Below, piece by piece: positions 8,168-16,818 of a stretch of DNA of 64,000 bases; the first letter of the stretch is position 1, and each line of letters starts with the position of its first letter. Source of the DNA: Synechococcus sp. 1G10 (GTDB lineage: Bacteria > Cyanobacteriota > Cyanobacteriia > PCC-6307 > Cyanobiaceae). The position numbers and the translations under genes are program-made. The stretch is from positions 1 to 64,000 of the forward strand of contig NZ_NQKW01000009.1 of the NCBI RefSeq assembly GCF_002252625.1. The letters are read 5' to 3'. The notes beneath the pieces were generated by a model. That model saw only the letters and a list, made by a program, of their open reading frames with translations. It did no database searches and was not told the origin of the DNA.

Positions 8168-9583
8168 TCAGCGGGTGTTGCCGGCGCCTACGGCGACCTT
8201 ACCCACGCCCAGGGAACGCAGCTCCTGGAGCAGGCTCTGCAGCACCTGCTTGGCGTCTCCGAAGACCATCGAGGTCTGGGGCAGCTCGAAGAGATCGTTG
8301 CGGATGCCGGCGTATCCGGAGCCGAGGCTGCGCTTGACCACAAACACAGTGCGGGCCTGATCAACCTCCAGCACCGGCATGCCGTAGAGAGGGCTGGCCG
8401 GGTCGCTCTTGGCTCGCGGGTTGACCACATCATTGGCCCCCAGGACGATCACCACATCGGTGCGCGGGAAGTCGGGGTTGATGTCATCCATCTCGACGAG
8501 CTGGTCGTAAGGCACATCGGCCTCAGCGAGAAGCACGTTCATGTGCCCGGGCATCCTGCCGGCCACCGGGTGGATGGCGTAGCGCACCTCGATACCGTGC
8601 TGCTCGAGCAGGCGGGCGAGCTCCTTAAGGCTGTGCTGGGCCTGGGCTACGGCCAGTCCATAGCCGGGCACGAAGATCACGCGCTCAGCAGCCTCCAGGG
8701 TGAGGGCACATTCCTCCGGGCTGCAGGACGTGACGTTGGTGTACTCCTCGCGTCCGCCGGCGCCATCGCCGGGCTCGCTCGAGCCAGCGCCTAGGGCGCC
8801 GCCGAACAGCACAGATGTGAGCGAGCGGTTCATGGCCGTGCACATCACCTGGGTGAGAATCAAGCCGGCTGCTCCCACCATGGCGCCCGCAACGATCAGC
8901 AGTTCACTGCCCACCACGAAACCAGCGGCAGCCGCAGCCACCCCCGAATAGGAATTGAGCAGGGAGATCACAACCGGCATGTCGGCGCCGCCAACGGGAA
9001 GGGTGAGACCCACGCCGAGGAGCAGCGACAGCACGGTGAGGAGGATCAGGGCCACCGCCATGCCCTTGAGCACCAGCACGCAGCAGACCAGGCAGGCCAC
9101 TGCCAGCAGGATGTTCACCGCATGACGCTGAGGCCTCAGGGTCCAGCCGGGCGTGCCCAGCCACTCCTGCAGCTTGCCCATCGCCACCAGCGAGCCGCTG
9201 AAGGTGATCGCACCCACCAGGACCGACACCAGCACCGATACCTGGCCCACCAGGTTCAGCGGCGTGGGCAGTTGCACCGCACCGATCGCCACCAGCAGCG
9301 ACGACATGCCGCCGCAGCCATTGAAAAGTGCCACCGTTTCAGGCATGGAGGTCATTGCCACCCTCAGGGCAAGCACGGCCCCGAGGCCTCCACCGATGCC
9401 CAGCCCCAGCAGCATCCAGGGCCAGCCGCCCAGACCCTGCTGCAGCAGCAATCCCACCACCGCCAGGCAAATAGCCAGGGCCGCCAGGCCGTTGGCGGTG
9501 CGGGCTGTACGGATCTTGGCCAGACCCTTCAGCCCGAAGGCCAGCAGCAGTACCGAGCCCAGTTCGATCGAAAGTTCAACCAT
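8168..9583 (-). CDS. pntB: NAD(P) transhydrogenase subunit beta (PntB)
   Basis: This 471-residue integral membrane protein is the beta subunit of the proton-translocating transhydrogenase, which drives NADH plus NADP+ to NAD+ plus NADPH. The N-terminal half has about nine hydrophobic helices. The C-terminal NADP-binding domain (dIII) contains VIFVPGYGLAVAQAQH and the GANDVVNP motif. The start ATG overlaps the stop of the middle subunit by one base, so translation is coupled. Length and motifs are normal. Confidence 0.97.
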   Translation of the reverse strand: MVELSIELGSVLLLAFGLKGLAKIRTARTANGLAALAICLAVVGLLLQQGLGGWPWMLLGLGIGGGLGAVLALRVAMTSMPETVALFNGCGGMSSLLVAIGAVQLPTPLNLVGQVSVLVSVLVGAITFSGSLVAMGKLQEWLGTPGWTLRPQRHAVNILLAVACLVCCVLVLKGMAVALILLTVLSLLLGVGLTLPVGGADMPVVISLLNSYSGVAAAAAGFVVGSELLIVAGAMVGAAGLILTQVMCTAMNRSLTSVLFGGALGAGSSEPGDGAGGREEYTNVTSCSPEECALTLEAAERVIFVPGYGLAVAQAQHSLKELARLLEQHGIEVRYAIHPVAGRMPGHMNVLLAEADVPYDQLVEMDDINPDFPRTDVVIVLGANDVVNPRAKSDPASPLYGMPVLEVDQARTVFVVKRSLGSGYAGIRNDLFELPQTSMVFGDAKQVLQSLLQELRSLGVGKVAVGAGNTR

Positions 9584-9879
9584 CAGTTCGCCTCCCTGCG
9601 GCGGAACATCGCCAGCATCCGGTCCGTCACGAGAAAGCCGCCCACCACATTGAAGAGGGCAAAACCCAGGGCCACCGCACCGATCAGCTTCAGGGCCGGG
9701 GTGGGGGCCTCACCGATCAGAGCCAGGGCCGCTAGCAGGGTGATGCCGCTGATGGCATTTGCTCCAGACATCAACGGGGTGTGCAAGGTGGGAGGCACCT
9801 TGCCGATCAGTTCAAGCCCCAGCAGGCTGCCGAGCACCAGCACCCAGAGGGCGGAGGTGCCGCTGAGAGGAACGCTCAT
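9583..9879 (-). CDS. pntAB: NAD(P) transhydrogenase alpha subunit, membrane part (PntAB)
   Basis: The 98-residue product from ATG 9877-9879 has three hydrophobic segments (LWVLVLGSLLGLELIG, the NAISGITLLAALALIG region and the VALGFALFNVVGGFLV region) and the TLHTPLMSGANAISG motif of the short membrane alpha subunit. The split alpha subunit is typical of cyanobacteria and alphaproteobacteria. Its start overlaps the pntA stop in ATGA and its stop overlaps the pntB start, so all three subunits are translationally coupled. Confidence 0.95.
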   Translation of the reverse strand: MSVPLSGTSALWVLVLGSLLGLELIGKVPPTLHTPLMSGANAISGITLLAALALIGEAPTPALKLIGAVALGFALFNVVGGFLVTDRMLAMFRRREAN

Positions 9880-11045
9880 GCCGTCACCTCTTCGAGGCTG
9901 GGCCACAGTTCGGGCCTACGGCAGGCGCCCTGATGGGAAATCAGGCAGGGGTCAAGCAATGGATCCTCGGGGTTGAGTTGAAGGCCGTCGTCGGAGAACA
10001 GGGGCTCAAGGAAAGCCGCCAGGTTGCGCGCGTAGAGGGCGCTGGCGTGGTGGGGAACCGAAGCGGGCAGGTTGGAGGAGCCGATGATGCGCACCCCGCC
10101 GATCTCGACGGTGCGATCCGGCTGGCTGCCGGCGCAGTTGCCTCCAGTTGACACGGCCAGATCGACCACCACCGATCCTGGGCGCAGCGCCTTGAGCATC
10201 TCCTCGGTGATCAGCAGTGGCGCGGGCCGCCCAGGCACCTGGGCGGTGGTGATCACCGCATCGGCTTCGCACAGGTGTGTGGTGAGCTGCTGGCGCTGTG
10301 CCTCCAGGAAGGCGGCGCCGGCCTCGCGGGCATAGCCGCCGGTTTCACCCGGGGCCTCACGACTGGGGGGATCGATGAAGCGCGCCCCCAGGGATTCCAC
10401 CTGTTCCTTCGCGGCCGGCCGCACATCGCTCACCTTCACCATCGCGCCGAGACGGCGGGCGGTGGCGACGGCCTGCAGACCGGCCACACCGGCCCCGAGC
10501 ACCAACACCTTGGCGGGCTGAACCGTGCCGGCGGCGGTCATCAGCATCGGGAAGAAGCGATCCAGTTCAGCGGCCGCCAGCAGCACTGCCTTGTAGCCGG
10601 CGATGTTGGCCTGGGAGGAGAGCACATCCATCGACTGGGCGCGGCTGATGCGCGGCAGCAACTCCAGGGCCAGGGTCGAGAGCCCACGGCTGTTGAGGCG
10701 CTCGATCAGAGCCCGGTTCAGGTAGGGATCCAGCAGACCCACCAGCAGGGAGCCGGAAGCCAGCCGCTCAAGCCCGCCACTGCCACCTTCATGGTCCTGA
10801 AGGGGCGGTTGCACGCAGAGCACCACTTCGGCAGCGCTCCAGGTGTCGGAGCAGCCCTTGACCACGATCGAGGCACCAGCTTCGATGAAAACCTCGTCGT
10901 TGAATCCGGCCTCCAGACCAGCGCCCGATTCGATGAATACCTCGGAGTTCTTCGCTACCAGGCGACGCACCGTTTCCGGTGTGGCGGCGACACGCCGCTC
11001 CCCTCCCCGGCTTTCGGCAGGAACCAAGACCCTGACCACAGACAA
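9876..11045 (-). CDS. pntA: NAD(P) transhydrogenase alpha subunit, NAD-binding part (PntAA)
   Basis: This 389-residue soluble subunit binds NAD(H). It has the AlaDH/PNT N-terminal block (VPAESRGGERRVAATPETV), the dinucleotide-binding VLVLGAGVAGLQAVATARRL and the AMVKVSDVRP acidic strand end. The start is a TTG at 11043-11045, placed where family members begin (SVVRVLVPAE). It is the first gene of the pnt operon; no strong promoter could be picked by eye in the 204 bases shared with divergent petF. Confidence 0.95.
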   Translation of the reverse strand: MSVVRVLVPAESRGGERRVAATPETVRRLVAKNSEVFIESGAGLEAGFNDEVFIEAGASIVVKGCSDTWSAAEVVLCVQPPLQDHEGGSGGLERLASGSLLVGLLDPYLNRALIERLNSRGLSTLALELLPRISRAQSMDVLSSQANIAGYKAVLLAAAELDRFFPMLMTAAGTVQPAKVLVLGAGVAGLQAVATARRLGAMVKVSDVRPAAKEQVESLGARFIDPPSREAPGETGGYAREAGAAFLEAQRQQLTTHLCEADAVITTAQVPGRPAPLLITEEMLKALRPGSVVVDLAVSTGGNCAGSQPDRTVEIGGVRIIGSSNLPASVPHHASALYARNLAAFLEPLFSDDGLQLNPEDPLLDPCLISHQGACRRPELWPSLEEVTA

Positions 11046-11249
11046 CTCCGACGATCGTCACATCCTCCTATTGATGGACAGAGCGCGGGAGGGGCGCAAG
11101 TCAGCATTGAACGTTGTGTTCAAGCCACCACACAGGGGCGGGTTCGCACCCGTCTGCCGTGGCGATGGCAGCCCAATGTCACGAGGGCTACCCCAAAGCG
11201 GGCATCCGTTGCCTAGCAAGTGTGGGCAATCCTGCGCTGATCCCCAGCC

Positions 11250-11531
11250 ATGGCCTCCTTCACCATCACCCTGGAAGACGGCAAGTCGTTCAGCTGCCCC
11301 GACGATCAGTACATCCTCGATGCCGCCGAGGAGCAGTCAATCGATCTGCCCTACTCCTGCCGCGCCGGTGCCTGCAGCACCTGCGCCGGCAAGATCCTCT
11401 CCGGCAGCGTTGATCAATCCGACCAGAGCTTCCTCGATGACGAGCAGATCGCCGAAGGCTTCGCCCTGCTCTGCGTCAGCTACCCCCTCGCCGACTGCAC
11501 GATCAAGCCCAACGTCGAAGACGACCTCTGA
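11250..11531 (+). CDS. petF: Plant-type [2Fe-2S] ferredoxin
   Basis: The 93-residue soluble electron carrier accepts electrons from photosystem I and passes them to FNR and other enzymes. The cluster ligands are in [12 protein letters not shown] and the distal LLCVSYP. The stretch [14 protein letters not shown], conserved in photosynthetic ferredoxins, is intact. It ends in an acidic NVEDDL, slightly shorter than the usual 97-99 residues. It is monocistronic and followed by a strong GC hairpin. Confidence 0.95.
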   Translation: MASFTITLEDGKSFSCPDDQYILDAAEEQSIDLPYSCRAGACSTCAGKILSGSVDQSDQSFLDDEQIAEGFALLCVSYPLADCTIKPNVEDDL

Positions 11532-11540
11532 AGCCGGCAC

Positions 11541-11555
11541 GGGGGCGCGGCCCCC
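11541..11555. terminator. GC hairpin between convergent petF and malic enzyme genes
   Basis: GGGGGC (11541-11546) and GCCCCC (11550-11555) form a perfect 6-bp stem with a GCG loop, 10 bases after the petF stop and 7 before the malic enzyme stop. It is placed to act in both directions, though neither side has a good U tract. Confidence 0.55.
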
Positions 11556-11561
11556 AAGCCC

Positions 11562-13115
11562 TCAGATCGCTTCCAGCTCCCGGTAGGCCGCCGCCCAGGT
11601 GGCCTGATCGAGCCGCTCGATCGCCTCCTCGGCGCTCGCGGCTCGGCTGGCAAGGCCTTCGTGCACCGCCGCCAGTGCCACCGCTTCCGCCACCGCCCGA
11701 GACACCGACTGCACCTGGGTGAGCTCAGGCATCAAGGGAGCATCCGGATCCCGGTAAGCCGGAATTCGGTCGGCCAGGGCATCGAGCCCCGCATCGATCA
11801 TTCCCTCGCTCACCTGGGTGGCTCCCACCGCCACGCTGGCGAAGCCCAGGCCGGGGAAAAGGAAGCAGTTGTTGCACTGCCCGATGCGGCGAAGGCTGCC
11901 CTGCCAGCTCACCGGCTCAAACGGGCTACCGCTGGCCACCAGGGCCTTACCGCCGGTCCAGGCATAGAGATCGACCGGAGTGGCCTCCGCCAGACTTGTT
12001 GGATTGGAGAGGGGCAGGATGATCGGCCGCTCCACCGCCGCAGCCATCGTTTCCACCACCTCGCGGCTGAAGGCCCCCGCCACGGTGGAGGTGCCGATCA
12101 GCACGGTGGGTTGCACAATCCGCACCACCTCCAGCAGGCCGATCCGGCCCTGCCCTTCGTGCTTGAACGACGAGCGCTCGGAAGGATCCCTGGCCAGGGC
12201 CTGGGCCATGGGGGAAAGATCGGGCTGATCGGTCAGCACCAGGCCCTCCCGATCGATCGCCCAGATACGGCGGCGCGCCTCTGGCTCGCTCAAGCCTGCC
12301 CTGGTGAGCAGGCGCACCAGACCCTCGGCGATGCCGCAACCCGCGGTGCCCGCCCCGAACACCACGATGCGGTGGTCTTCCAGAGGCAGGCCGGCGCCGT
12401 GGGAGGCAGCCTGCACCACCGCGCAAGCCACTCCGCGAGTGCCCTGGATGTCGTCGTTGAAGCTGGGCACCCGCTCGCGGTACTCCTCCAGCAGCTGGTG
12501 GGCATGGCCGGTGCCGAAGTCTTCCCAGTGCAGCAGCGCTCCCGGGAACTGGCGCTGCAGGGCCTCCACGGTGCGGGCCAGGAAGCGGTCGTAGTCGGGG
12601 CCATCGAGGCGCGGGTGGCGCCAACCGGGGTAGAGAGGGTCGTCCAGCAGCTGCAGGCGGTCGGTGCCCACATCCAGCACCAAGGGCAGCACCCGGGAGG
12701 GATCAAGCCCGGCGCAGAGGGTGTACACAGCCAGCTTGCCAAGACAGATCTCAATTCCGCCGATGCCCTGATCGCCGATGCCGAGGATTCCCTGAGAATC
12801 AGTGATCAGGATCAGATCCACCGGCCCTGGCGCCGCCTGGCTCAGCACCGAATCGATCCGCTCCAGATCCGGTGCCGCCAGGAACACCCCGCCGGAGGGG
12901 GTGCGGTAATCGAGGCTGAAACGCTGGATCGCTGCTCCCACGGTGGGGGTGTACACGATCGGCATCACCGCCTCGATGTGATCGGCCAGGAAGCGATGGA
13001 ACAGGGTGAGATTTGCCTGGCGCAGGGCCACAGCGAAGCGGAACTTCTCCAGGTCGCTCCCCAGAGTGAGGAATGCCTGCCAGTGGCGCTCCACCTGGAT
13101 ATCCAGGCTCTCCAC
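11562..13115 (-). CDS. NAD-dependent malic enzyme (N-terminus probably extends to about 13259)
   Basis: The enzyme decarboxylates malate to pyruvate with NAD(P)+ reduction. Visible motifs are the MPVIYTPTVG block with the catalytic Tyr, GILGIGDQGIGG, FNDDIQGT, VFGAGTAGCGIAEG and PLSNPTSLAEATP. The first canonical start is GTG 13113-13115, but the frame remains open upstream to a TGA at 13260-13262. It encodes LNKGTAFSRQERQTFGLDGL there, the conserved malic enzyme N-terminus. Using the full frame gives 565 residues, equal to the remembered length of E. coli SfcA, yet no ATG/GTG/TTG exists there. A rare start codon or a sequence error must be considered. Confidence 0.93.
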   Translation of the reverse strand: MESLDIQVERHWQAFLTLGSDLEKFRFAVALRQANLTLFHRFLADHIEAVMPIVYTPTVGAAIQRFSLDYRTPSGGVFLAAPDLERIDSVLSQAAPGPVDLILITDSQGILGIGDQGIGGIEICLGKLAVYTLCAGLDPSRVLPLVLDVGTDRLQLLDDPLYPGWRHPRLDGPDYDRFLARTVEALQRQFPGALLHWEDFGTGHAHQLLEEYRERVPSFNDDIQGTRGVACAVVQAASHGAGLPLEDHRIVVFGAGTAGCGIAEGLVRLLTRAGLSEPEARRRIWAIDREGLVLTDQPDLSPMAQALARDPSERSSFKHEGQGRIGLLEVVRIVQPTVLIGTSTVAGAFSREVVETMAAAVERPIILPLSNPTSLAEATPVDLYAWTGGKALVASGSPFEPVSWQGSLRRIGQCNNCFLFPGLGFASVAVGATQVSEGMIDAGLDALADRIPAYRDPDAPLMPELTQVQSVSRAVAEAVALAAVHEGLASRAASAEEAIERLDQATWAAAYRELEAI

Positions 13116-13293
13116 GGCGTGGGGCAGAAGGCCATCGAGCCCGAACGTCTGGCGTTCCTGGCGGCTGAAGGCCGTGCCCTTGTTGAGACAGGGATCAGCT
13201 AGAAGATCGCGGCCCCGCAGGCGGGTGCTCTGGGGAAACGTTGGGCGGGCCAGGAGGATTCAGCAACCTGGCAGCGGAGCGTAGGCCAGGGGC

Positions 13294-13686
13294 TCAGAGC
13301 AGGAGCATCACGCTGCCCACCAGGGCCATCACCAGCAGCACTGTCGTAGCGATGAAGCTGATGGCGAATCCCAATCCCCGCTGCTCCGGAGCCCGCAGAT
13401 AGCCGACCGCATAAAGCACCCGACCCAGCACCCAGACAGCCCCCAGCACCGAGGCCGCGGTGGCGTTGGAGAACAGCACTGCCAGCCAGAAGGCTGGCAG
13501 GAACACCACAATCTGCTCCAGGGTGTTCTGCTGCACCCGCATGGCCCGCTCAAAGGCGGGCGGACCGCTCATCAGCGGTGGCTTCACCCCATGGCGCATG
13601 CGCGCCCGACCCACCTGCATGGCGGTGGCCTGAAAGGTGATCACAGCCAGCAGGGTGATGAGCGCGGGAAGGGGGGCGATCGTCAT
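13294..13686 (-). CDS. MAPEG-family membrane protein
   Basis: This 130-residue protein has four predicted membrane helices (start, about 55-75, 80-95 and the C-terminal 108-128). Between helices 1 and 2 it has the MAPEG-type ERAMRVQQNTLEQIVVFLPA block. Eukaryotic MAPEG proteins act on eicosanoids and glutathione; the bacterial substrate is unknown. It lies 6 bases downstream of a small membrane-protein gene on the same strand and probably shares its transcript. Confidence 0.85.
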   Translation of the reverse strand: MTIAPLPALITLLAVITFQATAMQVGRARMRHGVKPPLMSGPPAFERAMRVQQNTLEQIVVFLPAFWLAVLFSNATAASVLGAVWVLGRVLYAVGYLRAPEQRGLGFAISFIATTVLLVMALVGSVMLLL

Positions 13687-13692
13687 GGGAAG

Positions 13693-13884
13693 TCAGCCCA
13701 ATGGACCACCATGACCCATGGCAGCGACCCCACCCAGAATGCCCATGGCGGCCATCAGGGCTGCAATCGCCCAGAAGGCATGGTCATGGGCCTCCAGCTC
13801 CGGTTCACGGCCATGAATCGGCACCTCCTGGGCATAGAGGTTGTCGTGGTTTTCGAGATCATGGGTATGCATGAGGGGCTCCAT
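13693..13884 (-). CDS. Small His-rich membrane protein
   Basis: From ATG 13884 the product is 63 residues and begins MEPLMHTHDLENHD. The N-terminal half is acidic and histidine-rich. It is followed by one hydrophobic segment (HAFWAIAALMAAMGILGGVAAM). A longer form from 13920 is possible but its extra residues are Arg-rich and unlikely. No family is recognised. The histidines could bind metal, but that is speculation. Confidence 0.5.
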   Translation of the reverse strand: MEPLMHTHDLENHDNLYAQEVPIHGREPELEAHDHAFWAIAALMAAMGILGGVAAMGHGGPLG

Positions 13885-14000
13885 CGGCTGTCTCCAGCGT
13901 GGCCGCGGCCGACGGGTCACGCCTCAGGCAGCAGGCAGATGTGACAGAGCTTCGCCAATGTTGACCTGCACGACATCAACCCGAGATCAAGAAAGTTGCC

Positions 14001-14156
14001 TCAGCGCAGGGTGCTGATCAGCCCGCGACGCCGCAGTTCCTGGGCGAACTCACTGGCGAGTCGGTTCCTGGCCCTAAAGCCATGCCAACGGCCGTACCAG
14101 TCGAGGCAACGGAACAGCACCCAGGTGAGGAACAGAACCTGCAGGAAGGGTTTCAG
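14001..14156 (-). CDS. Small basic membrane-anchored protein, CTG start likely
   Basis: The frame ending at TGA 14001-14003 encodes a protein-like product: a hydrophobic FLQVLFLTWVLFRCLDWYG segment, then a basic helical stretch (RARNRLASEFAQELRRRG) and the end LISTLR. There is no ATG, GTG or TTG upstream before a stop. CTG at 14154-14156 would give 51 residues starting KPFLQVLF after the initiator. Coding character is convincing but the start is not. Confidence 0.4.
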   Translation of the reverse strand: MKPFLQVLFLTWVLFRCLDWYGRWHGFRARNRLASEFAQELRRRGLISTLR

Positions 14157-14185
14157 GGTCGGGAGGACCGGGCTCTGAATTGAAC

Positions 14186-14728
14186 TTAGGCAGCCCCATG
14201 GGCTCTGTCATCAGCGGGATCGAGGGTCCAGAGCGCCAGACCGCCGCCACGGCCCCTGGCTGCCAACCAGCCCTGTTTGGCCCCGCCACCGATCAGGGCG
14301 AAGAAGGGCAGCACCCCGGCCCGTTGCTGTGCAAACGGAAGTGGCTGGGGGAGTGGGCGATCGAGGGGCCGCCAGGGGCCCAGCGCCAGACACAGACGCT
14401 CAAAACGAAACAGCAGCAGGGGCCGCTTGCCCTCGAGCCTGGCCTGGCCCGCAAATGTGAGCCCAAGTCCCCCCAGCTGCACGCTGTTGCGGATCACCAG
14501 CTCCTCGCCCTCCCCGCCAGGGGCTTCGATCACCAGCCTTGCGCCCAGGGCCCGCAGGAGTCCACTGACCAGATCAGCCGGCCGCTCTGATCCCCGCGGC
14601 CAGGTGCGCTGCAGACGCCAGCTGCCGATCAGCTGGGCAGCCTCAACAGCACCTCCTTGCTTGCGGCTGATTGCCTCCATCCGGAGCAGGTCCGCCCCGT
14701 CGGGAGTGCCAGCGAGTGTCGGGTCCAT
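14186..14728 (-). CDS. Conserved hypothetical protein, possibly PAP/fibrillin-like
   Basis: The 180-residue product has the pattern LIGSWRLQRTWPRG, LVIRNSVQLGGLGLTFAGQ and LLLFRFERLCLALG, beta-rich with a GxW near the start. This recalls lipid-binding PAP/fibrillin proteins of cyanobacteria and plastids, but the match is only by pattern. It has no signal peptide. It is 42 bases downstream of the PfkB kinase gene on the same strand. The 20 or so Gly/Leu-rich C-terminal residues look poorly conserved in type. Confidence 0.6.
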   Translation of the reverse strand: MDPTLAGTPDGADLLRMEAISRKQGGAVEAAQLIGSWRLQRTWPRGSERPADLVSGLLRALGARLVIEAPGGEGEELVIRNSVQLGGLGLTFAGQARLEGKRPLLLFRFERLCLALGPWRPLDRPLPQPLPFAQQRAGVLPFFALIGGGAKQGWLAARGRGGGLALWTLDPADDRAHGAA

Positions 14729-14770
14729 CTGAAAGCGTTGTGCGGGGACTGGAGCGGAACCCAGCCTGGC

Positions 14771-15649
14771 TCAGAGGGGCCGGGACTCGCCCCACTGGGA
14801 GGCATAGGCGCCGCGGCCATCGAGGGCAGCGGCGCCGCAGCGGACAGCCAGCGCCAGCGCTTCTGGCCGCTCCCAGCCGGCCGCCAGGCCCGCAGTGAAA
14901 CCCGCAGCAAAGCAGTCGCCAGCCCCGTAAGCATCCACCGGGGGATGGCGTCGCTCGATCGCTCTGAAGCGACCTCCAGGGACAGTGAATCCCCCTTGCT
15001 CGGCCTCGGTGGCCACATAGATGCGAGGTGCGGGGCAGAGATCCCCGTCCTGGTAGCTCTCTCCGGGATCGCGGGCACTGCCGATCAGTGCGTCGAGCTC
15101 GACGGCGGCCGCCTGCAGAACCGGCAAACGGACCCGGGGTGTAGCCGCAAGCACCCGCGCCCGACGGGCCAGCCGCAGGGCGGCTTCATCGGCGGCGGTC
15201 ACGAACACCCCGTCGCAGCCAGCCAGCTCGGCCCAGGGCAGGGGATCGCTGGCGACTGGAGCGAGCCTCTCGCCAATCACCGTGATGGTGCGCTCCCCGC
15301 TGGCCTCCACGAAGGTGATCGCCCGACGGGTGGGGCTCTCCCTCCAGGCCACATGCAGTTCCAGCCCCATGGCCCTCAGCTCGGCGGCCGCCCGCTCTCC
15401 GAGGGCATCTCGGCCCAGGGCGGTGTAGAAGGCCACCGGTTGATTCGTGAGTCGGCTGAACTGGGCAGCCACCACAGCGCCTCCACCGGCGGGCTGCTCC
15501 AGCGTTTCGAGCGCGTGCTGGATCTGACCGGCAGACGGCAGCCGCTCCACCATCACGAAGCTGACCCACTCCACGTGACCCACCACTGCCAGGCGCAGCG
15601 GAGGTAAGGGAGGCGGGTGCGGCAGCTCAGCTGGGGCGGCAGCAGACAT
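14771..15649 (-). CDS. PfkB-family carbohydrate kinase
   Basis: From ATG 15649 the protein has 292 residues. It shows the PfkB fold: an LAVVGHVEWVSF start, a GGGAVVAAQFSRL sugar-binding segment, an ALGRDALGERAAAEL block and the C-terminal signature DAYGAGDCFAAGF with the catalytic Asp. It phosphorylates a sugar or nucleoside that cannot be named from sequence. It is divergent from a small membrane-protein gene 23 bases away. Confidence 0.85.
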   Translation of the reverse strand: MSAAAPAELPHPPPLPPLRLAVVGHVEWVSFVMVERLPSAGQIQHALETLEQPAGGGAVVAAQFSRLTNQPVAFYTALGRDALGERAAAELRAMGLELHVAWRESPTRRAITFVEASGERTITVIGERLAPVASDPLPWAELAGCDGVFVTAADEAALRLARRARVLAATPRVRLPVLQAAAVELDALIGSARDPGESYQDGDLCPAPRIYVATEAEQGGFTVPGGRFRAIERRHPPVDAYGAGDCFAAGFTAGLAAGWERPEALALAVRCGAAALDGRGAYASQWGESRPL

Positions 15650-15702
15650 CCAGGCTGAGCGGGTGCTCCAGGATGACGGCTCACCCCGGCGTAGCCGCTG
15701 CC

Positions 15703-15834
15703 ATGGCACCCAAGGAACGGTCCGCCACCACCGTGAAACTCCAGATCGCCGGTGGGGTGTTGCTGCCGCTGCTGCTTCTGGGGCTGTGGCTGAATTCGCT
15801 TGGATTCTTCAGTGCGCCGCCGCCGCCAGGCTGA
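15703..15834 (+). CDS. Small single-membrane-segment protein
   Basis: From ATG 15703 the product has 43 residues; an in-frame ATG at 15673 would give 53. A Lys/Arg-rich start (MAPKERSATTVKLQ) precedes one hydrophobic helix (GVLLPLLLLGLWLNSLGFF) and a proline-rich end. The design resembles small photosynthetic-membrane subunits, but I cannot name it. Confidence 0.45.
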   Translation: MAPKERSATTVKLQIAGGVLLPLLLLGLWLNSLGFFSAPPPPG

Positions 15835-15852
15835 GGAAGCGGGCCTTAGGCC

Positions 15853-16020
15853 TCAGCTCTCTGGATCAGTCGCATCAAGGGAGGCGAGGTATCGCTTCCG
15901 TTGAGCAGAGGCGCCGGGCTCCTCGCGGCGACGGGGGGATGTGCTGCCCGGTTGAGGGGGTTCCTGCAGCGGGTGGGTGAGCTGGGTGCGGGATTGGGGG
16001 TGGGGCTGGGACTCGGGCAT
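15853..16020 (-). CDS. Small hydrophilic protein
   Basis: ATG 16018-16020 opens 55 codons ending at TGA 15853-15855. The product begins MPESQPHPQSRTQLTHPLQE and ends YLASLDATDPES, proline- and Arg-rich in the middle with no hydrophobic segment. It is likely disordered. It fills the gap between two convergently and divergently placed membrane-protein genes. No family is recognised. Confidence 0.45.
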   Translation of the reverse strand: MPESQPHPQSRTQLTHPLQEPPQPGSTSPRRREEPGASAQRKRYLASLDATDPES

Positions 16021-16102
16021 GGCCGGATCGTATCGGGACCGGCAGCACAGACCGAGGCAGCCGTTGCCCGTAAGTTCTGTTCCTGACCATCGCCATCGAT
16101 CC

Positions 16103-16651
16103 GTGAGCCAGTCCCGCAAGGGTTCCCTCAAGCGCTGGGAGCAACGGTTCGAGCGACTGCTCTGGAAGCTTCGGCTGGTGGCGATCCTGCCCGTGATCAT
16201 GAGCCTGGCGAGCACGGTGGTCACCTTCACCCTGGGCACGATGGAAATCGGCAACTCAATCCTGCAGTTGCTCGCTGGCAGCACCAGCAAGGGATTCGTC
16301 GCGCACCTGCTCGGGGGCGTGGTCTCCGGAATCGACCTCTACCTGATCGGCATTGCCCTGTTGATCTTCGGTTATGGGGTCTATGAGCTGCTGATTTCTC
16401 CGATCGATGCCGCCAGGAGGGACGAGTACGCCGGCAATGGACTGCTGGACATCCGTGACCTGGACCAACTCAAGGAGAAGCTGGTGAAGGTGCTGGTAGT
16501 GGCGCTGATCGTTGCGGCCTTCAAGGCGATGCTCACCCTGCCGATCACGGATGGAGCCTCTCTGGCCTTCTTCTGCCTGAGCGTTCTGCTCCTCGCCCTC
16601 AGCGGATATCTGGTGGCAGGCCAGGGCATCCATCGGCCTCCCCATAGTTGA
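16103..16651 (+). CDS. YqhA/UPF0114 family membrane protein
   Basis: From GTG 16103 the protein has 182 residues and matches the UPF0114 pattern: WEQRFERLLWKLRLVAILPV, a GIDLYLIGIALLIFGYGVYEL helix and LDQLKEKLVKVLVVALIVAAF. Four membrane helices are expected. A longer frame from 15977 adds Arg/Trp-rich residues that look non-native. The molecular function of the family is not established. Confidence 0.85.
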   Translation: MSQSRKGSLKRWEQRFERLLWKLRLVAILPVIMSLASTVVTFTLGTMEIGNSILQLLAGSTSKGFVAHLLGGVVSGIDLYLIGIALLIFGYGVYELLISPIDAARRDEYAGNGLLDIRDLDQLKEKLVKVLVVALIVAAFKAMLTLPITDGASLAFFCLSVLLLALSGYLVAGQGIHRPPHS

Positions 16652-16818
16652 GGGCCAGGGATTGACCGATGGCTTCCGTTGATGCACTCATCTATTCATG
16701 AAGTTTTCAGCGCTATTTCTGCGGCCAGGCGGTGAACCCACTGGTACGTTGAGGGAAGGTCGATTGAGGCACCGTGCCGCCTTTTACCCTGATGTCACCA
16801 CGACGGCAATCGCGCTTC

